A stretch of 64,000 nt of DNA from Cognatilysobacter xinjiangensis. Lineage in GTDB: Bacteria > Pseudomonadota > Gammaproteobacteria > Xanthomonadales > Xanthomonadaceae. Position numbers and translations under genes: made by a program. The DNA lies in the NCBI RefSeq assembly GCF_014651995.1, contig NZ_BMXY01000001.1, forward strand, positions 372,001 to 436,000, given 5' to 3'. Below the pieces are notes generated by a model, which was given only the letters and a program-made list of their open reading frames with translations, had not been told where the DNA came from and did not search any database. Positions 39,017 through 48,117 of the stretch are shown piece by piece (positions within the stretch are counted from its first letter, which is position 1; every line of letters begins with the position of its first letter).

Positions 39017-39724
39017 TCAGGCTCCCTTGTATTCGATGAGGCGGAGGTCGTAGGTGTCCTCGCCGTTTTCCCGCTGCAGGATGCGGATCGGCGTCGGCAC
39101 GCCTTCCGCGACCCAGATGGAGGTCTGTTCCGCGACGGACTGCACCCGGTCGACGCGCAGGGCGTCGTAGTGCAGCTCGTCGACGGTCATGGGCTCCGTC
39201 CGTGTCGACACCACGTACTGCTGCGGGCGCGCACGGCCGTCGTCCACGAACCGGTACTGCAGCGTGGCGCCCGGCCGGGCGTCGCGGATCACCGCGAGGT
39301 TGATGAGCAGACCGCTCATGTCCCCCGGCTGCAGCGCGACCGGCGCCCGGCGGGTCTTCTTCACGTCCCCGGTCCAGGTTGCTCGGCCAGCGGACCAATC
39401 GTAGGTACCGGTCGTCTGCTTCCGCGTGAACAGGACCTTCCGTACCGTGCTCTGCGCGAGCGGGCGATAGGTCCCGTTCACCTCGTCGAAGACGGTGCTC
39501 TGCTGCGCGTTGAGCCCGGCGAGGCCCGCCAGGCCCTTGCCGTCCATGGCGAGGTCGACGCGCCAGCGGGCGCCGTCACGCACCACCTGCAGCGTCGCCA
39601 CGCCGATCGCGCGGCCCCCGCGGTAGACGTCGTAGCTGGCGCGGAACGGTTCGACGGCCCACGCGGCACCGGCCACCGCGAGGAGCAGCGGCAGCAGGGC
39701 GAGCATCAGGAGGCGTCGCATCAT
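39017..39724 (-). CDS. DUF3108 periplasmic protein (second of a tandem pair)
   Basis: A 235-residue secreted protein (signal peptide 1-23). The segments FRASYDVYRGGRAIGVATLQ, GTYDWSAGRATWTGDVKKT, LLINLAVIRDARPGATLQYR and IWVAEGVPTPIRILQRENG correspond one to one with the neighbouring copy. The pair arose by duplication and has since diverged. It overlaps the end of purN by four bases, so it is probably in the purN transcript. The function is not known. Confidence 0.8.
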   Translation of the reverse strand: MMRRLLMLALLPLLLAVAGAAWAVEPFRASYDVYRGGRAIGVATLQVVRDGARWRVDLAMDGKGLAGLAGLNAQQSTVFDEVNGTYRPLAQSTVRKVLFTRKQTTGTYDWSAGRATWTGDVKKTRRAPVALQPGDMSGLLINLAVIRDARPGATLQYRFVDDGRARPQQYVVSTRTEPMTVDELHYDALRVDRVQSVAEQTSIWVAEGVPTPIRILQRENGEDTYDLRLIEYKGA

Positions 39725-40377
39725 TCGATCTCCACGAGTTCCATGCCCGCGAGCTGCAGCGGCTGCCGCAGCGGACGGCCGTCGAACTCTACGGATGCGC
39801 CGTCAAGGCGGAGGCGACGCGCCGCGAGCAGTTGAAGAGTCGCCAGAAGAAGCGGGTGCTCGCGATCGAGCACGCGGGCGGCGAGGCTCGCAGCATCGTC
39901 GCCCGGCAGCACCGCCACGCGGGCCTGGGCGATCACCGGCCCCCCGTCGAGCTCCGCGGTCACGAAATGCACGCTGGCCCCGTGCTGCAGCGCGCCGGCG
40001 GCGAGCGCCTGCTCGTGCGTGCGCAGGCCCTTGAAGAGCGGCAGCAGCGACGGGTGGATGTTGATCATGCGGCCGTGCCAGGCCTCCACCTGCGCAGCGC
40101 CGAGCAGGCGCATGTAGCCCGCGCAGACGACCAGCTCGGGCTGCACACGGGCAATCGCATCGAACAGCGCGGCGTCGTAGGCGTCGCGCGTATCGAAGTC
40201 CGCCGGCCGCAGCGCGATGGCCGGAATGCCGGCGGCGCGTGCGCGTTCCAGTGCCTGCGCCTTCGGACGGTCCGAGAACACGCCGACGACGCCGGCATCG
40301 AGTATGCCGTCGCCGATCGCGTCGAGGATGGCCTGCAGGTTGCTGCCGCGGCCCGAGGCGAGGACGGCCAGCCTCAT
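39721..40377 (-). CDS. purN: Phosphoribosylglycinamide formyltransferase
   Basis: A 218-residue enzyme that formylates GAR with formyl-tetrahydrofolate in purine synthesis. It has LAVLASGRGSNLQAILDAI, VCAGYMRLL, the catalytic MINIHPSLLPLFKGLRTHEQ and VHFVTAELDGGPVIAQ. It lies downstream of purM with a membrane protein gene between, each overlapping the next. Confidence 0.96.
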   Translation of the reverse strand: MRLAVLASGRGSNLQAILDAIGDGILDAGVVGVFSDRPKAQALERARAAGIPAIALRPADFDTRDAYDAALFDAIARVQPELVVCAGYMRLLGAAQVEAWHGRMINIHPSLLPLFKGLRTHEQALAAGALQHGASVHFVTAELDGGPVIAQARVAVLPGDDAASLAARVLDREHPLLLATLQLLAARRLRLDGASVEFDGRPLRQPLQLAGMELVEIE

Positions 40378-41033
40378 CGCGGCGTGCCCGCGTCGGGCTC
40401 GCGGATCAACCTGACGGCCCAGCAGGCTGCGCCGGCCGTCGCCAGCAGCATGTCCGCATGCGCGTCCCAGGGATCGCCCTGCTGGCCGTTGTAGGCCTCC
40501 GCCTGTTCGGGCGCGAGCGCCAGCGCGATCGCCCACTCAAGCCACTCGTAAACCAGGCTGCTGGCGATCACCAGGAGCAGCATCAGCACGAAGGCGTGCC
40601 CGCCGCCGAGGCGGTAGCGCACACGCAGGTCGTGCGTGATCGCGGGCGCGAAGCAGATTCCGTAGGCGAGGTGCACGAGGCGGTCGAAATGGTTGCGCTC
40701 CCAGCCGAATGCCGCCTGCGGGGAGAAGCCGAACACGCTTTGGCACCAGGCGTCGTAGGGGACGTTGGAATACAGCCAGCGCGAGCCGACGCAGTGCAGG
40801 ACCAGGAAGCCGCACAGCAGCGCCACATCGCCGTCGCGCGTGGCCGGTCGCCGCGCGTAGGCGATCAGCAGCCCGAGTGCGACGACCGTCAGCGAGCTGT
40901 GCAGCGCCTGTTCCAGAGGCCACACCGGGTGGATCCAGCTGGCGAGGAAGACGGCGATGGTCGCCGCGATGGCGCCGTGGCGCAGCGCCCACCCGGCGCG
41001 CGACGCCGGCTCAGCCGATGCGAACGCGTTCAC
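40374..41033 (-). CDS. DUF2238 (YjdF-like) integral membrane protein
   Basis: A 219-residue inner-membrane protein with about five or six helices. The family marks are [31 protein letters not shown] and [19 protein letters not shown]. The conserved polar residues H, D, E and W inside membrane segments suggest an enzyme or transporter, but no activity is known. It starts inside the end of purM (23-base overlap) and its stop overlaps the purN start, so it is embedded in a purine operon. Confidence 0.82.
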   Translation of the reverse strand: MNAFASAEPASRAGWALRHGAIAATIAVFLASWIHPVWPLEQALHSSLTVVALGLLIAYARRPATRDGDVALLCGFLVLHCVGSRWLYSNVPYDAWCQSVFGFSPQAAFGWERNHFDRLVHLAYGICFAPAITHDLRVRYRLGGGHAFVLMLLLVIASSLVYEWLEWAIALALAPEQAEAYNGQQGDPWDAHADMLLATAGAACWAVRLIREPDAGTPR

Positions 41034-42057
41034 CGCTCGCCCGCACGACCCGGCCGATCGCGCGGTGCGACAGGCCCATGCGCTGCAGGTCGGCGGTGAT
41101 CGCGCCGACGTCGCCGGGCGCGGCCACCAGCACGAAGCCGATGCCGCAGTTGAACGTGCGCCACATCTCGTCGTCGGCGACCGCGCCTTCGCGCTGCAGC
41201 CAGTCGAACACGGGCGGCAGCACGATCGCGCTGGCCTCGATGTCCAGCCCCAGGCCCTCGGGAATGACGCGGATGATGTTCTCGGTCAGGCCGCCACCGG
41301 TGATGTGCGCCATCGCGTGCAGGTCGTGCTTCGACAGCAGTTCCAGCACGGGCTTCACGTATAAGGCGGTGGGCGCCATCAGTGCGTCGACCAGCGTGAC
41401 GCCGCCGACGTCGACGTCGGCCGGCCGGCCGGCGCGGTCGAAGATGCGGCGGATCAGCGAGTAACCGTTGGAGTGCGGGCCGCTGGAGGCGATGCCGATG
41501 AGGACGTCGCCCTCGCGCACCTTCGCGCCGTCGAGCAGCTTCGACTTCTCCACCGCCGCCACGCAGAAGCCGGCGAGGTCGTATTCGCCCGGCGGGTACA
41601 TGTCGGGCATCTCGGCCGTCTCGCCGCCGATCAGTGCGCAGCCCGAAAGCTCGCAGCCCTTGGCGATGCCGCCGACTACCGCCACGGTGGTCTCGACGTC
41701 GAGCTTGCCGGTGGCGAAGTAGTCGAGGAAGAACAGCGGCTCGGCGCCCTGCACCAGCACGTCGTTCACGCACATCCCCACCAGGTCGATGCCGATGGTG
41801 TCGTGGCGGTTCAGCTGCTGGGCGAGCTTCAGCTTGGTACCCACGCCGTCGGTGCCGGAGACCAGCACGGGCTCGCGGTACTTGCCCGACAGGTCGAACA
41901 GCGCGCCGAAGCCGCCGAGGCCGCCCATCACCTCGGGGCGGAAGCTGCGCTTGACCAGCGGCTTGATGCGCTCGACCACCTCGTTGCCCGCGTCGATGTC
42001 GACGCCCGCCTCGCGGTAGGTGAGCGGGGCGCGGTCGGAGCTGTTCGACTGGGACAC
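41011..42057 (-). CDS. purM: Phosphoribosylformylglycinamidine cyclo-ligase
   Basis: A 348-residue enzyme of purine synthesis (AIR synthetase). Motifs are [74 protein letters not shown] and [15 protein letters not shown]. It is divergent from the DUF2066 gene, an order (purM with DUF2066, PerM, hda) seen in other gammaproteobacteria. A TAGAAT at 42095-42090 on the minus strand is a likely -10. Confidence 0.97.
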   Translation of the reverse strand: MSQSNSSDRAPLTYREAGVDIDAGNEVVERIKPLVKRSFRPEVMGGLGGFGALFDLSGKYREPVLVSGTDGVGTKLKLAQQLNRHDTIGIDLVGMCVNDVLVQGAEPLFFLDYFATGKLDVETTVAVVGGIAKGCELSGCALIGGETAEMPDMYPPGEYDLAGFCVAAVEKSKLLDGAKVREGDVLIGIASSGPHSNGYSLIRRIFDRAGRPADVDVGGVTLVDALMAPTALYVKPVLELLSKHDLHAMAHITGGGLTENIIRVIPEGLGLDIEASAIVLPPVFDWLQREGAVADDEMWRTFNCGIGFVLVAAPGDVGAITADLQRMGLSHRAIGRVVRASGERVRIG

Positions 42058-42182
42058 GGCGGTCTCGGGCGGTCGTTACGGAGCGCGAGATTCTAGCAGC
42101 GGCGCCCGCCGCGGCCGGCCTCGTGGACGGCCCGGCGGCACTGCGGCACCATGTCCGGCCTGTCCACGACCCCGGGCTGGCG

Positions 42183-43256
42183 ATGGCGCGCGCCTACCGT
42201 TACCTCACCGCTTTCCTCCTCCTGGCCTTCAGCACCACCGTGCTCGCGCAACGCGTGGAGGGCAGCCGCGCCCGCGCGTCGGGCATCTACTCGGCCGAGG
42301 TGGTCGTCACCAACCAGGGCGATGCCCAGCGCAACTCGGGCTTCGCCCGTGGCCTGCTGCAGGTGCTCACGCGCATTACCGGCGACCGCGGGGTGAACCA
42401 GAAGCCCGGCGTCGGCGACGAGCTGCGGCGCGCGCGCGAGTACGTCGACCGCTACGACTACCGCCAGGACGAGGGCATCGGCCCGACCGGCGCGCCCACC
42501 TACAACACGACGCTGGTCATCCAGTACGACAAGGACAAGGTCGACGAGGCGATCGCGACGCTCGGCCTGCCGCTGTGGCCGACGCCGCGTCCCAAGCCGG
42601 TGCTGTGGCTCGCGATCGACGACGGCTCGGGGGCGCGGCTGGTGGGCCTCGGCAAGAGCAACGCGGCGCGCCCGGTGCTCGACCAGGCCAAGCAGCGCGG
42701 CTACGCGCTGGGCCTGCCGGCCGGCAACGCTGCCGAGCAGGCGCTGGCCGGCGCAATCTGGCGCGGCGACACCGCGGCGATCGCTCGTGCCTCGTCCAAG
42801 TACGCGCCGCCGATGCAGCTGATCGGCAAGCTGTACCGCACGCCCAAGGGCGGCTGGCAGGCCGACTGGGTGTTCCTCGACAACGGCCGCCAGCTGGCGA
42901 AGTCCTCGACCACCAATGCCGACGCGCGGCGCGCGATGGCCGGCGGCGCCGACATCGCGGCCGACGCGCTGATCCGCAAGTACGCCAAGCCCGGCAAGTC
43001 GCTGGGCCCGCCGGGCCGCTACACCGTCACCTTTACCGGCGTGGGCAGCACGGACGACTTCATCCGTCTCGCCGCCTACCTCGACCGCGCCGCGGTGGTG
43101 AAGCGCGCGACGCCGATACGCGCCACCGGTGAAGGCCTGACCTACGAACTCGAGCTCGTCAGCGGCATCGCCGGCTTCAGCCGCGCGGTCGCCAAGGACG
43201 GCATCCTCGAGCCGGTCGGCGACGACGACAGCGCCACCACCTTCCGGCTGCGCTGA
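42183..43256 (+). CDS. DUF2066 secreted protein
   Basis: A 357-residue protein with a signal peptide (about residues 1-22, ending TTVLAQ). The family is known from gene order only. Recognisable pieces are YSAEVVVTNQGDAQRNSGFA, GLLQVLTRITGD, TYNTTLVIQYDKDKVDEAIA and LPLWPTPRPKPVLWLAIDDG. It is followed by a PerM-type permease and hda, sharing one base with the next gene. Function unknown. Confidence 0.85.
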   Translation: MARAYRYLTAFLLLAFSTTVLAQRVEGSRARASGIYSAEVVVTNQGDAQRNSGFARGLLQVLTRITGDRGVNQKPGVGDELRRAREYVDRYDYRQDEGIGPTGAPTYNTTLVIQYDKDKVDEAIATLGLPLWPTPRPKPVLWLAIDDGSGARLVGLGKSNAARPVLDQAKQRGYALGLPAGNAAEQALAGAIWRGDTAAIARASSKYAPPMQLIGKLYRTPKGGWQADWVFLDNGRQLAKSSTTNADARRAMAGGADIAADALIRKYAKPGKSLGPPGRYTVTFTGVGSTDDFIRLAAYLDRAAVVKRATPIRATGEGLTYELELVSGIAGFSRAVAKDGILEPVGDDDSATTFRLR

Positions 43257-44395
43257 TGGAAGCCGCGACGCCGCTGGAGGACATCGCGCGCTTCCTGCGC
43301 CGGGTGCAGTGGGCCGCCGTGGTGCTGGCGGCGCTCTGGCTGCTCGGCCTGCTCGCGCCGGTGCTGACGCCCTTCGTGATCGCCGCGCTACTGGGCTGGC
43401 TGGGCGATCCCGTCGTCGATCGCCTCGAAGCCGCCGGCCGTTCGCGCTCGACCGCGGTGGCCATCGTGTTCAGCGTGATGTCGCTGCTGTTCGTGGTCGT
43501 GCTGCTCCTGCTGCTGCCGATGGTGCAGCGCCAGGTGATCACGCTCATCCAGTCGCTGCCGCGTTACCTGGCGTGGGTGGGCGATACGCTGCTGCCCTGG
43601 GTCGAGGCGCGTACCCGCATCGACGTCGATCGTTATCTCGACATGGGCTACCTGGTGACGATGGTGCGCGAGCACTGGGAGAGCGCCGGTGGCGTTGCGC
43701 GCACGGTGCTCGGCTACGTCACGCGCTCGGGCTCGATGCTGATCGGGCTGGCGGTGAACGCGGTGCTGGTGCCGGTGCTCGCCTTCTTCTTCCTGCGCGA
43801 CTGGGATGCACTGGTCGAGCGCATCGCCGCGCTGGTTCCGCCGCGCCACCTGCCGACGGTCTCGCGTCTCGCGCGCGAGTCTGACGCGGTGCTCGGCGGC
43901 TTCCTGCGCGGGCAGTTCCTGGTGATGGTGATCCTCGGCATCGGCTACGCGGTCGGCCTCCAGATCGTCGGCCTCGACCTCGGCATCCTGATCGGCCTGA
44001 TCGCCGGCCTGCTGACCTTCGTGCCCTACGTCGGCCCGGCCAGCCTGCTGGTGCTTGGCAGCATCGCCGCGCTGGTGCAGTTCGGCGACTGGCAGCACCT
44101 CGTCGGCGTGTTGGTGGTATTCGGCGTCGGGCAGGTGATCGAGAGCTACTGGCTGACGCCCAAGCTCGTGGGCGATCGCATCGGCCTGCATCCGATGGCG
44201 GTGATCTTCTCGGTGCTCGCGGGCGGCCAGCTGTTCGGCTTCCTCGGCATGCTGCTCGCGCTGCCGGTGGCCGCGGTGACCAACGTGCTGCTGCGCTACG
44301 CACAGGAACGCTACCGTGCGAGCCGCCTGTACGGCGCGGAGGAGCCGGTGATCGTGCTGGAAGGCACGGCGGCCGGCGAGCGCGGTACGGCCTGA
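43256..44395 (+). CDS. perM: AI-2E (PerM) family permease
   Basis: A 379-residue membrane protein with about eight helices and a long periplasmic segment (about 95-150). Landmarks are PFVIAALLGWLGDPVVDRLE, VLVPVLAFFFLRDWDALVER, GFLRGQFLVMVILGIGYAVGL and LLTFVPYVGP. Members move small signals or ions, sometimes as sodium/proton antiporters; the substrate here is not known. It sits in the conserved DUF2066-perM-hda group. Confidence 0.9.
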   Translation: MEAATPLEDIARFLRRVQWAAVVLAALWLLGLLAPVLTPFVIAALLGWLGDPVVDRLEAAGRSRSTAVAIVFSVMSLLFVVVLLLLLPMVQRQVITLIQSLPRYLAWVGDTLLPWVEARTRIDVDRYLDMGYLVTMVREHWESAGGVARTVLGYVTRSGSMLIGLAVNAVLVPVLAFFFLRDWDALVERIAALVPPRHLPTVSRLARESDAVLGGFLRGQFLVMVILGIGYAVGLQIVGLDLGILIGLIAGLLTFVPYVGPASLLVLGSIAALVQFGDWQHLVGVLVVFGVGQVIESYWLTPKLVGDRIGLHPMAVIFSVLAGGQLFGFLGMLLALPVAAVTNVLLRYAQERYRASRLYGAEEPVIVLEGTAAGERGTA

Positions 44396-45120
44396 TGTCC
44401 GATCCGCTCGTACCGCAGCTGCCGCTGGCGCTGCGGTATCCACCCGACCAGCACCTGGATACCTTCGTCGGCGCGCCCGACGGCGCGATCGCGCTGCTGC
44501 GCGCAGTGGCGGCGGGCGAAGCGCGCGACTGGCTCTACGTCAGCGGCCCTGCGGGCGCCGGCAAGACGCACCTGCTGCTCGGCAGCTGCGCGCATGCGCT
44601 GGCGACCGGCGCACGCCCGGCCTACCTGCCGCTGGCGAGCGCGGCCGGGCGCGTGCGCGACGCGCTGGAATCTCTGGAAGGCATGGACCTCGTTGCCGTC
44701 GACGGCCTGGACGTGGTCGCAGGCCATCGCGACGACGAGGTCGCGCTGTTCGATTTCCACAACCGCGCGCGCGCCAACGGCACGCGCGTGCTGTACGCGG
44801 CGGATGCGCGCCCCGATGCGCTCGCGCTCACGCTGCCCGACCTGCGTTCGCGCCTCGGCCAGTGCATCGGCATCGCGCTGACGCCGCCGGATGACGAGGC
44901 GCGCCGCGAGGTGCTGCGCCAGCGTGCGCAGCGTCGCGGGCTGGCGGTCGACGAGGCCGCACTGGATTGGCTGCTGCGCCGCGTCGGCCGCGACCTCGGC
45001 AGCCTCACGCAGCTGTTCGACCGCCTCGATCGCGCCGCGCTCGCTGCGCAGCGTCGCCTCACGGTGCCGTTCCTGCGCGAGGTGCTCGGGCGCGAGCTGG
45101 AGCCGCGCCAGGGCGGCTGA
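44395..45120 (+). CDS. hda: DnaA regulatory inactivator Hda
   Basis: A 241-residue DnaA-like AAA+ protein without the DNA-binding domain. The N-terminal QLPLAL is the beta-clamp binding motif. Walker A is GPAGAGKTH near residue 51, followed by LVAVDGLDVVAG (Walker B) and the sensor segment LPDLRSRLGQC. It stimulates ATP hydrolysis on DnaA after replication. It overlaps perM by one base. Confidence 0.93.
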   Translation: MSDPLVPQLPLALRYPPDQHLDTFVGAPDGAIALLRAVAAGEARDWLYVSGPAGAGKTHLLLGSCAHALATGARPAYLPLASAAGRVRDALESLEGMDLVAVDGLDVVAGHRDDEVALFDFHNRARANGTRVLYAADARPDALALTLPDLRSRLGQCIGIALTPPDDEARREVLRQRAQRRGLAVDEAALDWLLRRVGRDLGSLTQLFDRLDRAALAAQRRLTVPFLREVLGRELEPRQGG

Positions 45121-45126
45121 GCCGGC

Positions 45127-45831
45127 TCAGCCGCGCAGCGACGCGTCGAGTGCCTGCAGGCGCTCCGGCGTACCTACGTCCGTCCATGCGCCGCGATGGT
45201 GCTCGCCGCTCACCGCGTCCGCCTGCATCGCCGCGCGCAGCAGCGGCGCAAGCTTGAAGCGCGGCGGCGTTTCGGCCGCGCCCGGCGTGACGCCGATGAT
45301 CGACGGCCAGCCGTCGAACAGGCCTGCGCGGTACACGCCGATGCCCGAGAACGTCAGCCGTTGGCCGCCTTCGCTGCGGACAAGGCCGCCGTCCAGCGCG
45401 AAGTCGCCACCGGGGTTGTGCGCCGGGTTGTCGACCAGCACGAGGTGGGCGAGGCCGGCGGGCTCGCGCGGCAGCCGCGCGAAGTCGTAGTCGGTCCAGA
45501 TGTCGCCGTTGACCGCGATGAAGGGCGCGCTGCCGGGCGAGAGATCGCCGAGCGCGTTCCACATGCCGCCGCCGGTTTCCAGCGGCGTCAGCCCTTCGTA
45601 GGTGTAGCGGAGCCGAAGCCCCCAGCGGCTGCCGTCGCCCAGCAGCTCGGGGAACTTCGGCGCGAGCCAGCTGGTGTTGACGATCACCTCGTCGACGCCG
45701 ATCGCGGCGAGTTTCTCCAGATGCCAGACGATCAGCGGCTTGCCGCCGGCTTCGAGCAGCGGCTTGGGCGTGGTGAGCGTGAGCGGGCGCATGCGCTCGC
45801 CCAGCCCTGCCGCGAAGACCAGCGCCCTCAT
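45127..45831 (-). CDS. murU: N-acetylmuramate 1-phosphate uridylyltransferase
   Basis: A 234-residue nucleotidyltransferase. The N-terminus ALVFAAGLGERMRPLTLTTP and then KPLLEAGGKPLI is the nucleotide-binding loop; IAVNGDIWTD holds the metal aspartate, and HHRGAWTDVGTPERL is C-terminal. Together with the next gene (amgK) it fits the cell-wall recycling shunt that rebuilds UDP-MurNAc without MurA. It overlaps amgK by four bases. Confidence 0.9.
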   Translation of the reverse strand: MRALVFAAGLGERMRPLTLTTPKPLLEAGGKPLIVWHLEKLAAIGVDEVIVNTSWLAPKFPELLGDGSRWGLRLRYTYEGLTPLETGGGMWNALGDLSPGSAPFIAVNGDIWTDYDFARLPREPAGLAHLVLVDNPAHNPGGDFALDGGLVRSEGGQRLTFSGIGVYRAGLFDGWPSIIGVTPGAAETPPRFKLAPLLRAAMQADAVSGEHHRGAWTDVGTPERLQALDASLRG

Positions 45832-46841
45832 GCGCCGATACGCGGAAACGTGGGGCGCACGCGACGCTCGATCACCTCCGCGAGCGGCGCGAGTTCCGGA
45901 TGGCGCGGCAGCACGGCGTCGAGGTAGGCAACGAAGCGCGCGGCATCCTCAAGGTACTTCGGCTTGTGGTCGCGATGGTTGAGCCGCGCGAAGATGCCGA
46001 GCACCTTGAGGTGTCGCTGCACGCCGATGAGATCGGCATCGGACAGGAAGCGCTCCAGCGGCGGCACCGGCAGGCCGGCGGCGAGCGCACGCTCGTGGTA
46101 GCGGCGCAGCCAGCGCTGCACCGAGGCCTCCGGCCAGCTCAGGAACGCGTCCTTGAACAGGCTCAGCGCGTCGTAGGCGATCGGGCCCACGACCGCGTCC
46201 TGGAAATCGAGCACCGCGGGCCCGTGGCCGTCGTCGGTCGGCATCAGGTTGCGGGGCATGAAATCGCGGTGCACGAGCACCTTCGGCTGCGCGAGCGCGG
46301 CGTCGATGAGGCGGCGATAGGCGAGGTCGAGCTTTTCGAGATCCTCGCAGTCGAGCCCATGGCCGAGGTGGCGCGTGAGGAACCACTCGTCGAACAGGCG
46401 CAGCTCGCGGGCGAGCAGGGCCTCGTCGTACTCCGGCAGGCCCGGCGGCGGCGTGATTGCCTGCAGCTTGAGCAGCTGGCCGACGGCGGCCTCGAACAGC
46501 TCGTCGGCATTGGTGTCGATGATGACGTGCAGGTAGGTCTGCGCGCCGAGGTCCTCGAGCAGCAGGAAGCCGTTGTCGACGTCGCGCGCCAGCACGCGCG
46601 GCACGCGCACGCCGCCGGCTTCGAGCACGTCGCGCATGGCCAGCCAGGGACGCACGTCCTCCTTGTCCGGGGGCGAGTCCATGACGATGCGCTGCGGCGA
46701 CTCGTTGAACGTGCGCCAGTAGCTGCGGAAGCCGGCGTCGGCCGAGGCGGCGGCGAGGCTGATGTCGGGATTGCCGGTCGCGGACCGGGCCCAGTCGAGG
46801 CGCTGCTGTTCGCGGGCGTCGACGTTCGTGCTGGACGTCAT
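45828..46841 (-). CDS. amgK: N-acetylmuramate/N-acetylglucosamine anomeric kinase
   Basis: A 337-residue aminoglycoside-phosphotransferase-type kinase. It shows the family landmarks MDSPPDKEDVRPWLAMRDVL, FLLLEDLGAQTYL, VLVHRDFMPRNLM (catalytic loop) and VLDFQDAVVGPIAYDALSLF (metal aspartate). It makes the sugar 1-phosphate used by MurU. The ATG at 46841 is preferred; an upstream ATG in frame adds ten residues without similarity. Confidence 0.9.
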   Translation of the reverse strand: MTSSTNVDAREQQRLDWARSATGNPDISLAAASADAGFRSYWRTFNESPQRIVMDSPPDKEDVRPWLAMRDVLEAGGVRVPRVLARDVDNGFLLLEDLGAQTYLHVIIDTNADELFEAAVGQLLKLQAITPPPGLPEYDEALLARELRLFDEWFLTRHLGHGLDCEDLEKLDLAYRRLIDAALAQPKVLVHRDFMPRNLMPTDDGHGPAVLDFQDAVVGPIAYDALSLFKDAFLSWPEASVQRWLRRYHERALAAGLPVPPLERFLSDADLIGVQRHLKVLGIFARLNHRDHKPKYLEDAARFVAYLDAVLPRHPELAPLAEVIERRVRPTFPRIGA

Positions 46842-46880
46842 GCGTGCTCCGTGCGGCGAAGGCCGCGGCACGACAGGGTA

Positions 46881-46952
46881 GCGGGCGGGGCGGGCGTGTT
46901 GAATGCCCCGCCCGCGAATCCACGCGGCCGCCGCGCATTGCCGGCGGCGGCC
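46881..46952. other. Two strong hairpins between cysK and amgK
   Basis: GCGGGCGGGGC (46881-46891) pairs perfectly with GCCCCGCCCGC (46905-46915). GGCCGCCGC (46926-46934) pairs with GCGGCGGCC (46944-46952). They fill most of the 127-base gap between the cysK stop and the amgK start. No T-tract follows on the minus strand, so this is not a classical terminator. They may protect the cysK mRNA end or slow the polymerase. Confidence 0.6.
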
Positions 46953-46968
46953 TCATGAGGCGGTGCGA

Positions 46969-47943
46969 TCAGGGCAGGCTGGTGTCGCCGATCGACTGCA
47001 GCCATTCGTCGTCCGACCCTTCCGCCACGCCTTCGAACAGCACGGTGGAAAGGTAGCGCTCGCCGGTATCCGGCAGCATGGTAAGGATCGCCGAGCCGTC
47101 CGGCGCGTTCTCCGCGATGCGCAGCGCGGCGGCCGCCGTGGCGCCGGCCGAGATGCCGACGAAGATGCCTTCCTCCGCCGCGAGGCGGCGTGCCGTGTCG
47201 CGGGCGAGGGCATCGTCGATCTTGAGGATCTCGTCGGCGATCGAGCGGTCGAGTACGTCGGGGATGAAGTCCGGTGTCCAGCCCTGGATCTTGTGCGGCT
47301 GCCATTGATCGCCCGAGAGCAGCGCAGCGCCCGCGGGCTCGGCGGCGATGACCTTGATGTCGGGCCGCGCGAGCTTCAGCACCTGGCCGGCGCCCGTGAT
47401 GGTGCCGCCGGTGCCCCAGCCGCTGACGAAGTAATCGAGCCGCTGGCCGGCGAAGTCGCGCAGGATCTCGGGGCCCGTGGTGCTGCGGTGATACGCCGGG
47501 TTCGCCTCGTTCTCGAACTGGCGCGCGAGGAACCAGCCGTGCTTGTCGGCAAGTTCCTTGGCCTTGCGCACCATGCCGGTACCGCGCTCGGCGGCGGGCG
47601 TGAGGATTACCCGCGCACCGTAGGCGCGCATCAACTTGCGGCGCTCGATCGAGAAGGTTTCGGTCATCACCGCGACGAACTTGTAGCCGCGCGCGGCGGC
47701 GACCATCGCCAGCGCGATGCCGGTATTGCCGGAGGTCGCCTCGACGATGGTGTCGCCGGGCTTGAGCAGGCCGCGCTGCTCGGCGTCGAGCACGATGGCG
47801 AGGGCGAGGCGGTCCTTCACCGAACCGCCGGGGTTGAACGATTCGACCTTCGCGTAGAGCGAGACGTTGTTCGGCGCGATGCGGTGCAGGCGGACGATCG
47901 GCGTGCCGCCGACGGTGTCGAGGATGCTGTCGTAGAGGGCCAT
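46969..47943 (-). CDS. cysK: O-acetylserine sulfhydrylase (cysteine synthase)
   Basis: A 324-residue PLP enzyme that makes cysteine from O-acetylserine and sulfide. The PLP lysine is K43 in FNPGGSVKDRLAL. TSGNTG, STTGPEI, SGWGTGGTITGAG and GISAGATAAAALR are the other site loops. It is divergent from the sulfate-activation genes cysD and cysNC. Whether it is CysK or CysM type cannot be fixed by eye; the length and ending favour CysK. Confidence 0.93.
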   Translation of the reverse strand: MALYDSILDTVGGTPIVRLHRIAPNNVSLYAKVESFNPGGSVKDRLALAIVLDAEQRGLLKPGDTIVEATSGNTGIALAMVAAARGYKFVAVMTETFSIERRKLMRAYGARVILTPAAERGTGMVRKAKELADKHGWFLARQFENEANPAYHRSTTGPEILRDFAGQRLDYFVSGWGTGGTITGAGQVLKLARPDIKVIAAEPAGAALLSGDQWQPHKIQGWTPDFIPDVLDRSIADEILKIDDALARDTARRLAAEEGIFVGISAGATAAAALRIAENAPDGSAILTMLPDTGERYLSTVLFEGVAEGSDDEWLQSIGDTSLP

Positions 47944-48082
47944 GGGATCGTTCGGTGGGGGAGAGCCCGTAGGGTGCAGCGCGACGCCGTAAGCCGGCGT
48001 GCCGTTGGTCGAATGCCGGTGTTCCGTGCGTGTGCACAAGCGGCGCGAGGCGATGGCAGCGGCGCTTGCGGGCGGCGGCCGT

Positions 48083-48088
48083 CATAAT
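48083..48088 (+). promoter_or_regulatory. Possible -10 of cysD
   Basis: CATAAT at 48083-48088 lies 29 bases before the cysD ATG in the 174-base gap between divergent cysK and cysD. No good -35 is seen at the proper distance, which fits a promoter that needs an activator such as CysB (inference). Confidence 0.35.
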
Positions 48089-48117
48089 CGACGCATCCGC
48101 CGCTGCGCACCGTCCCG

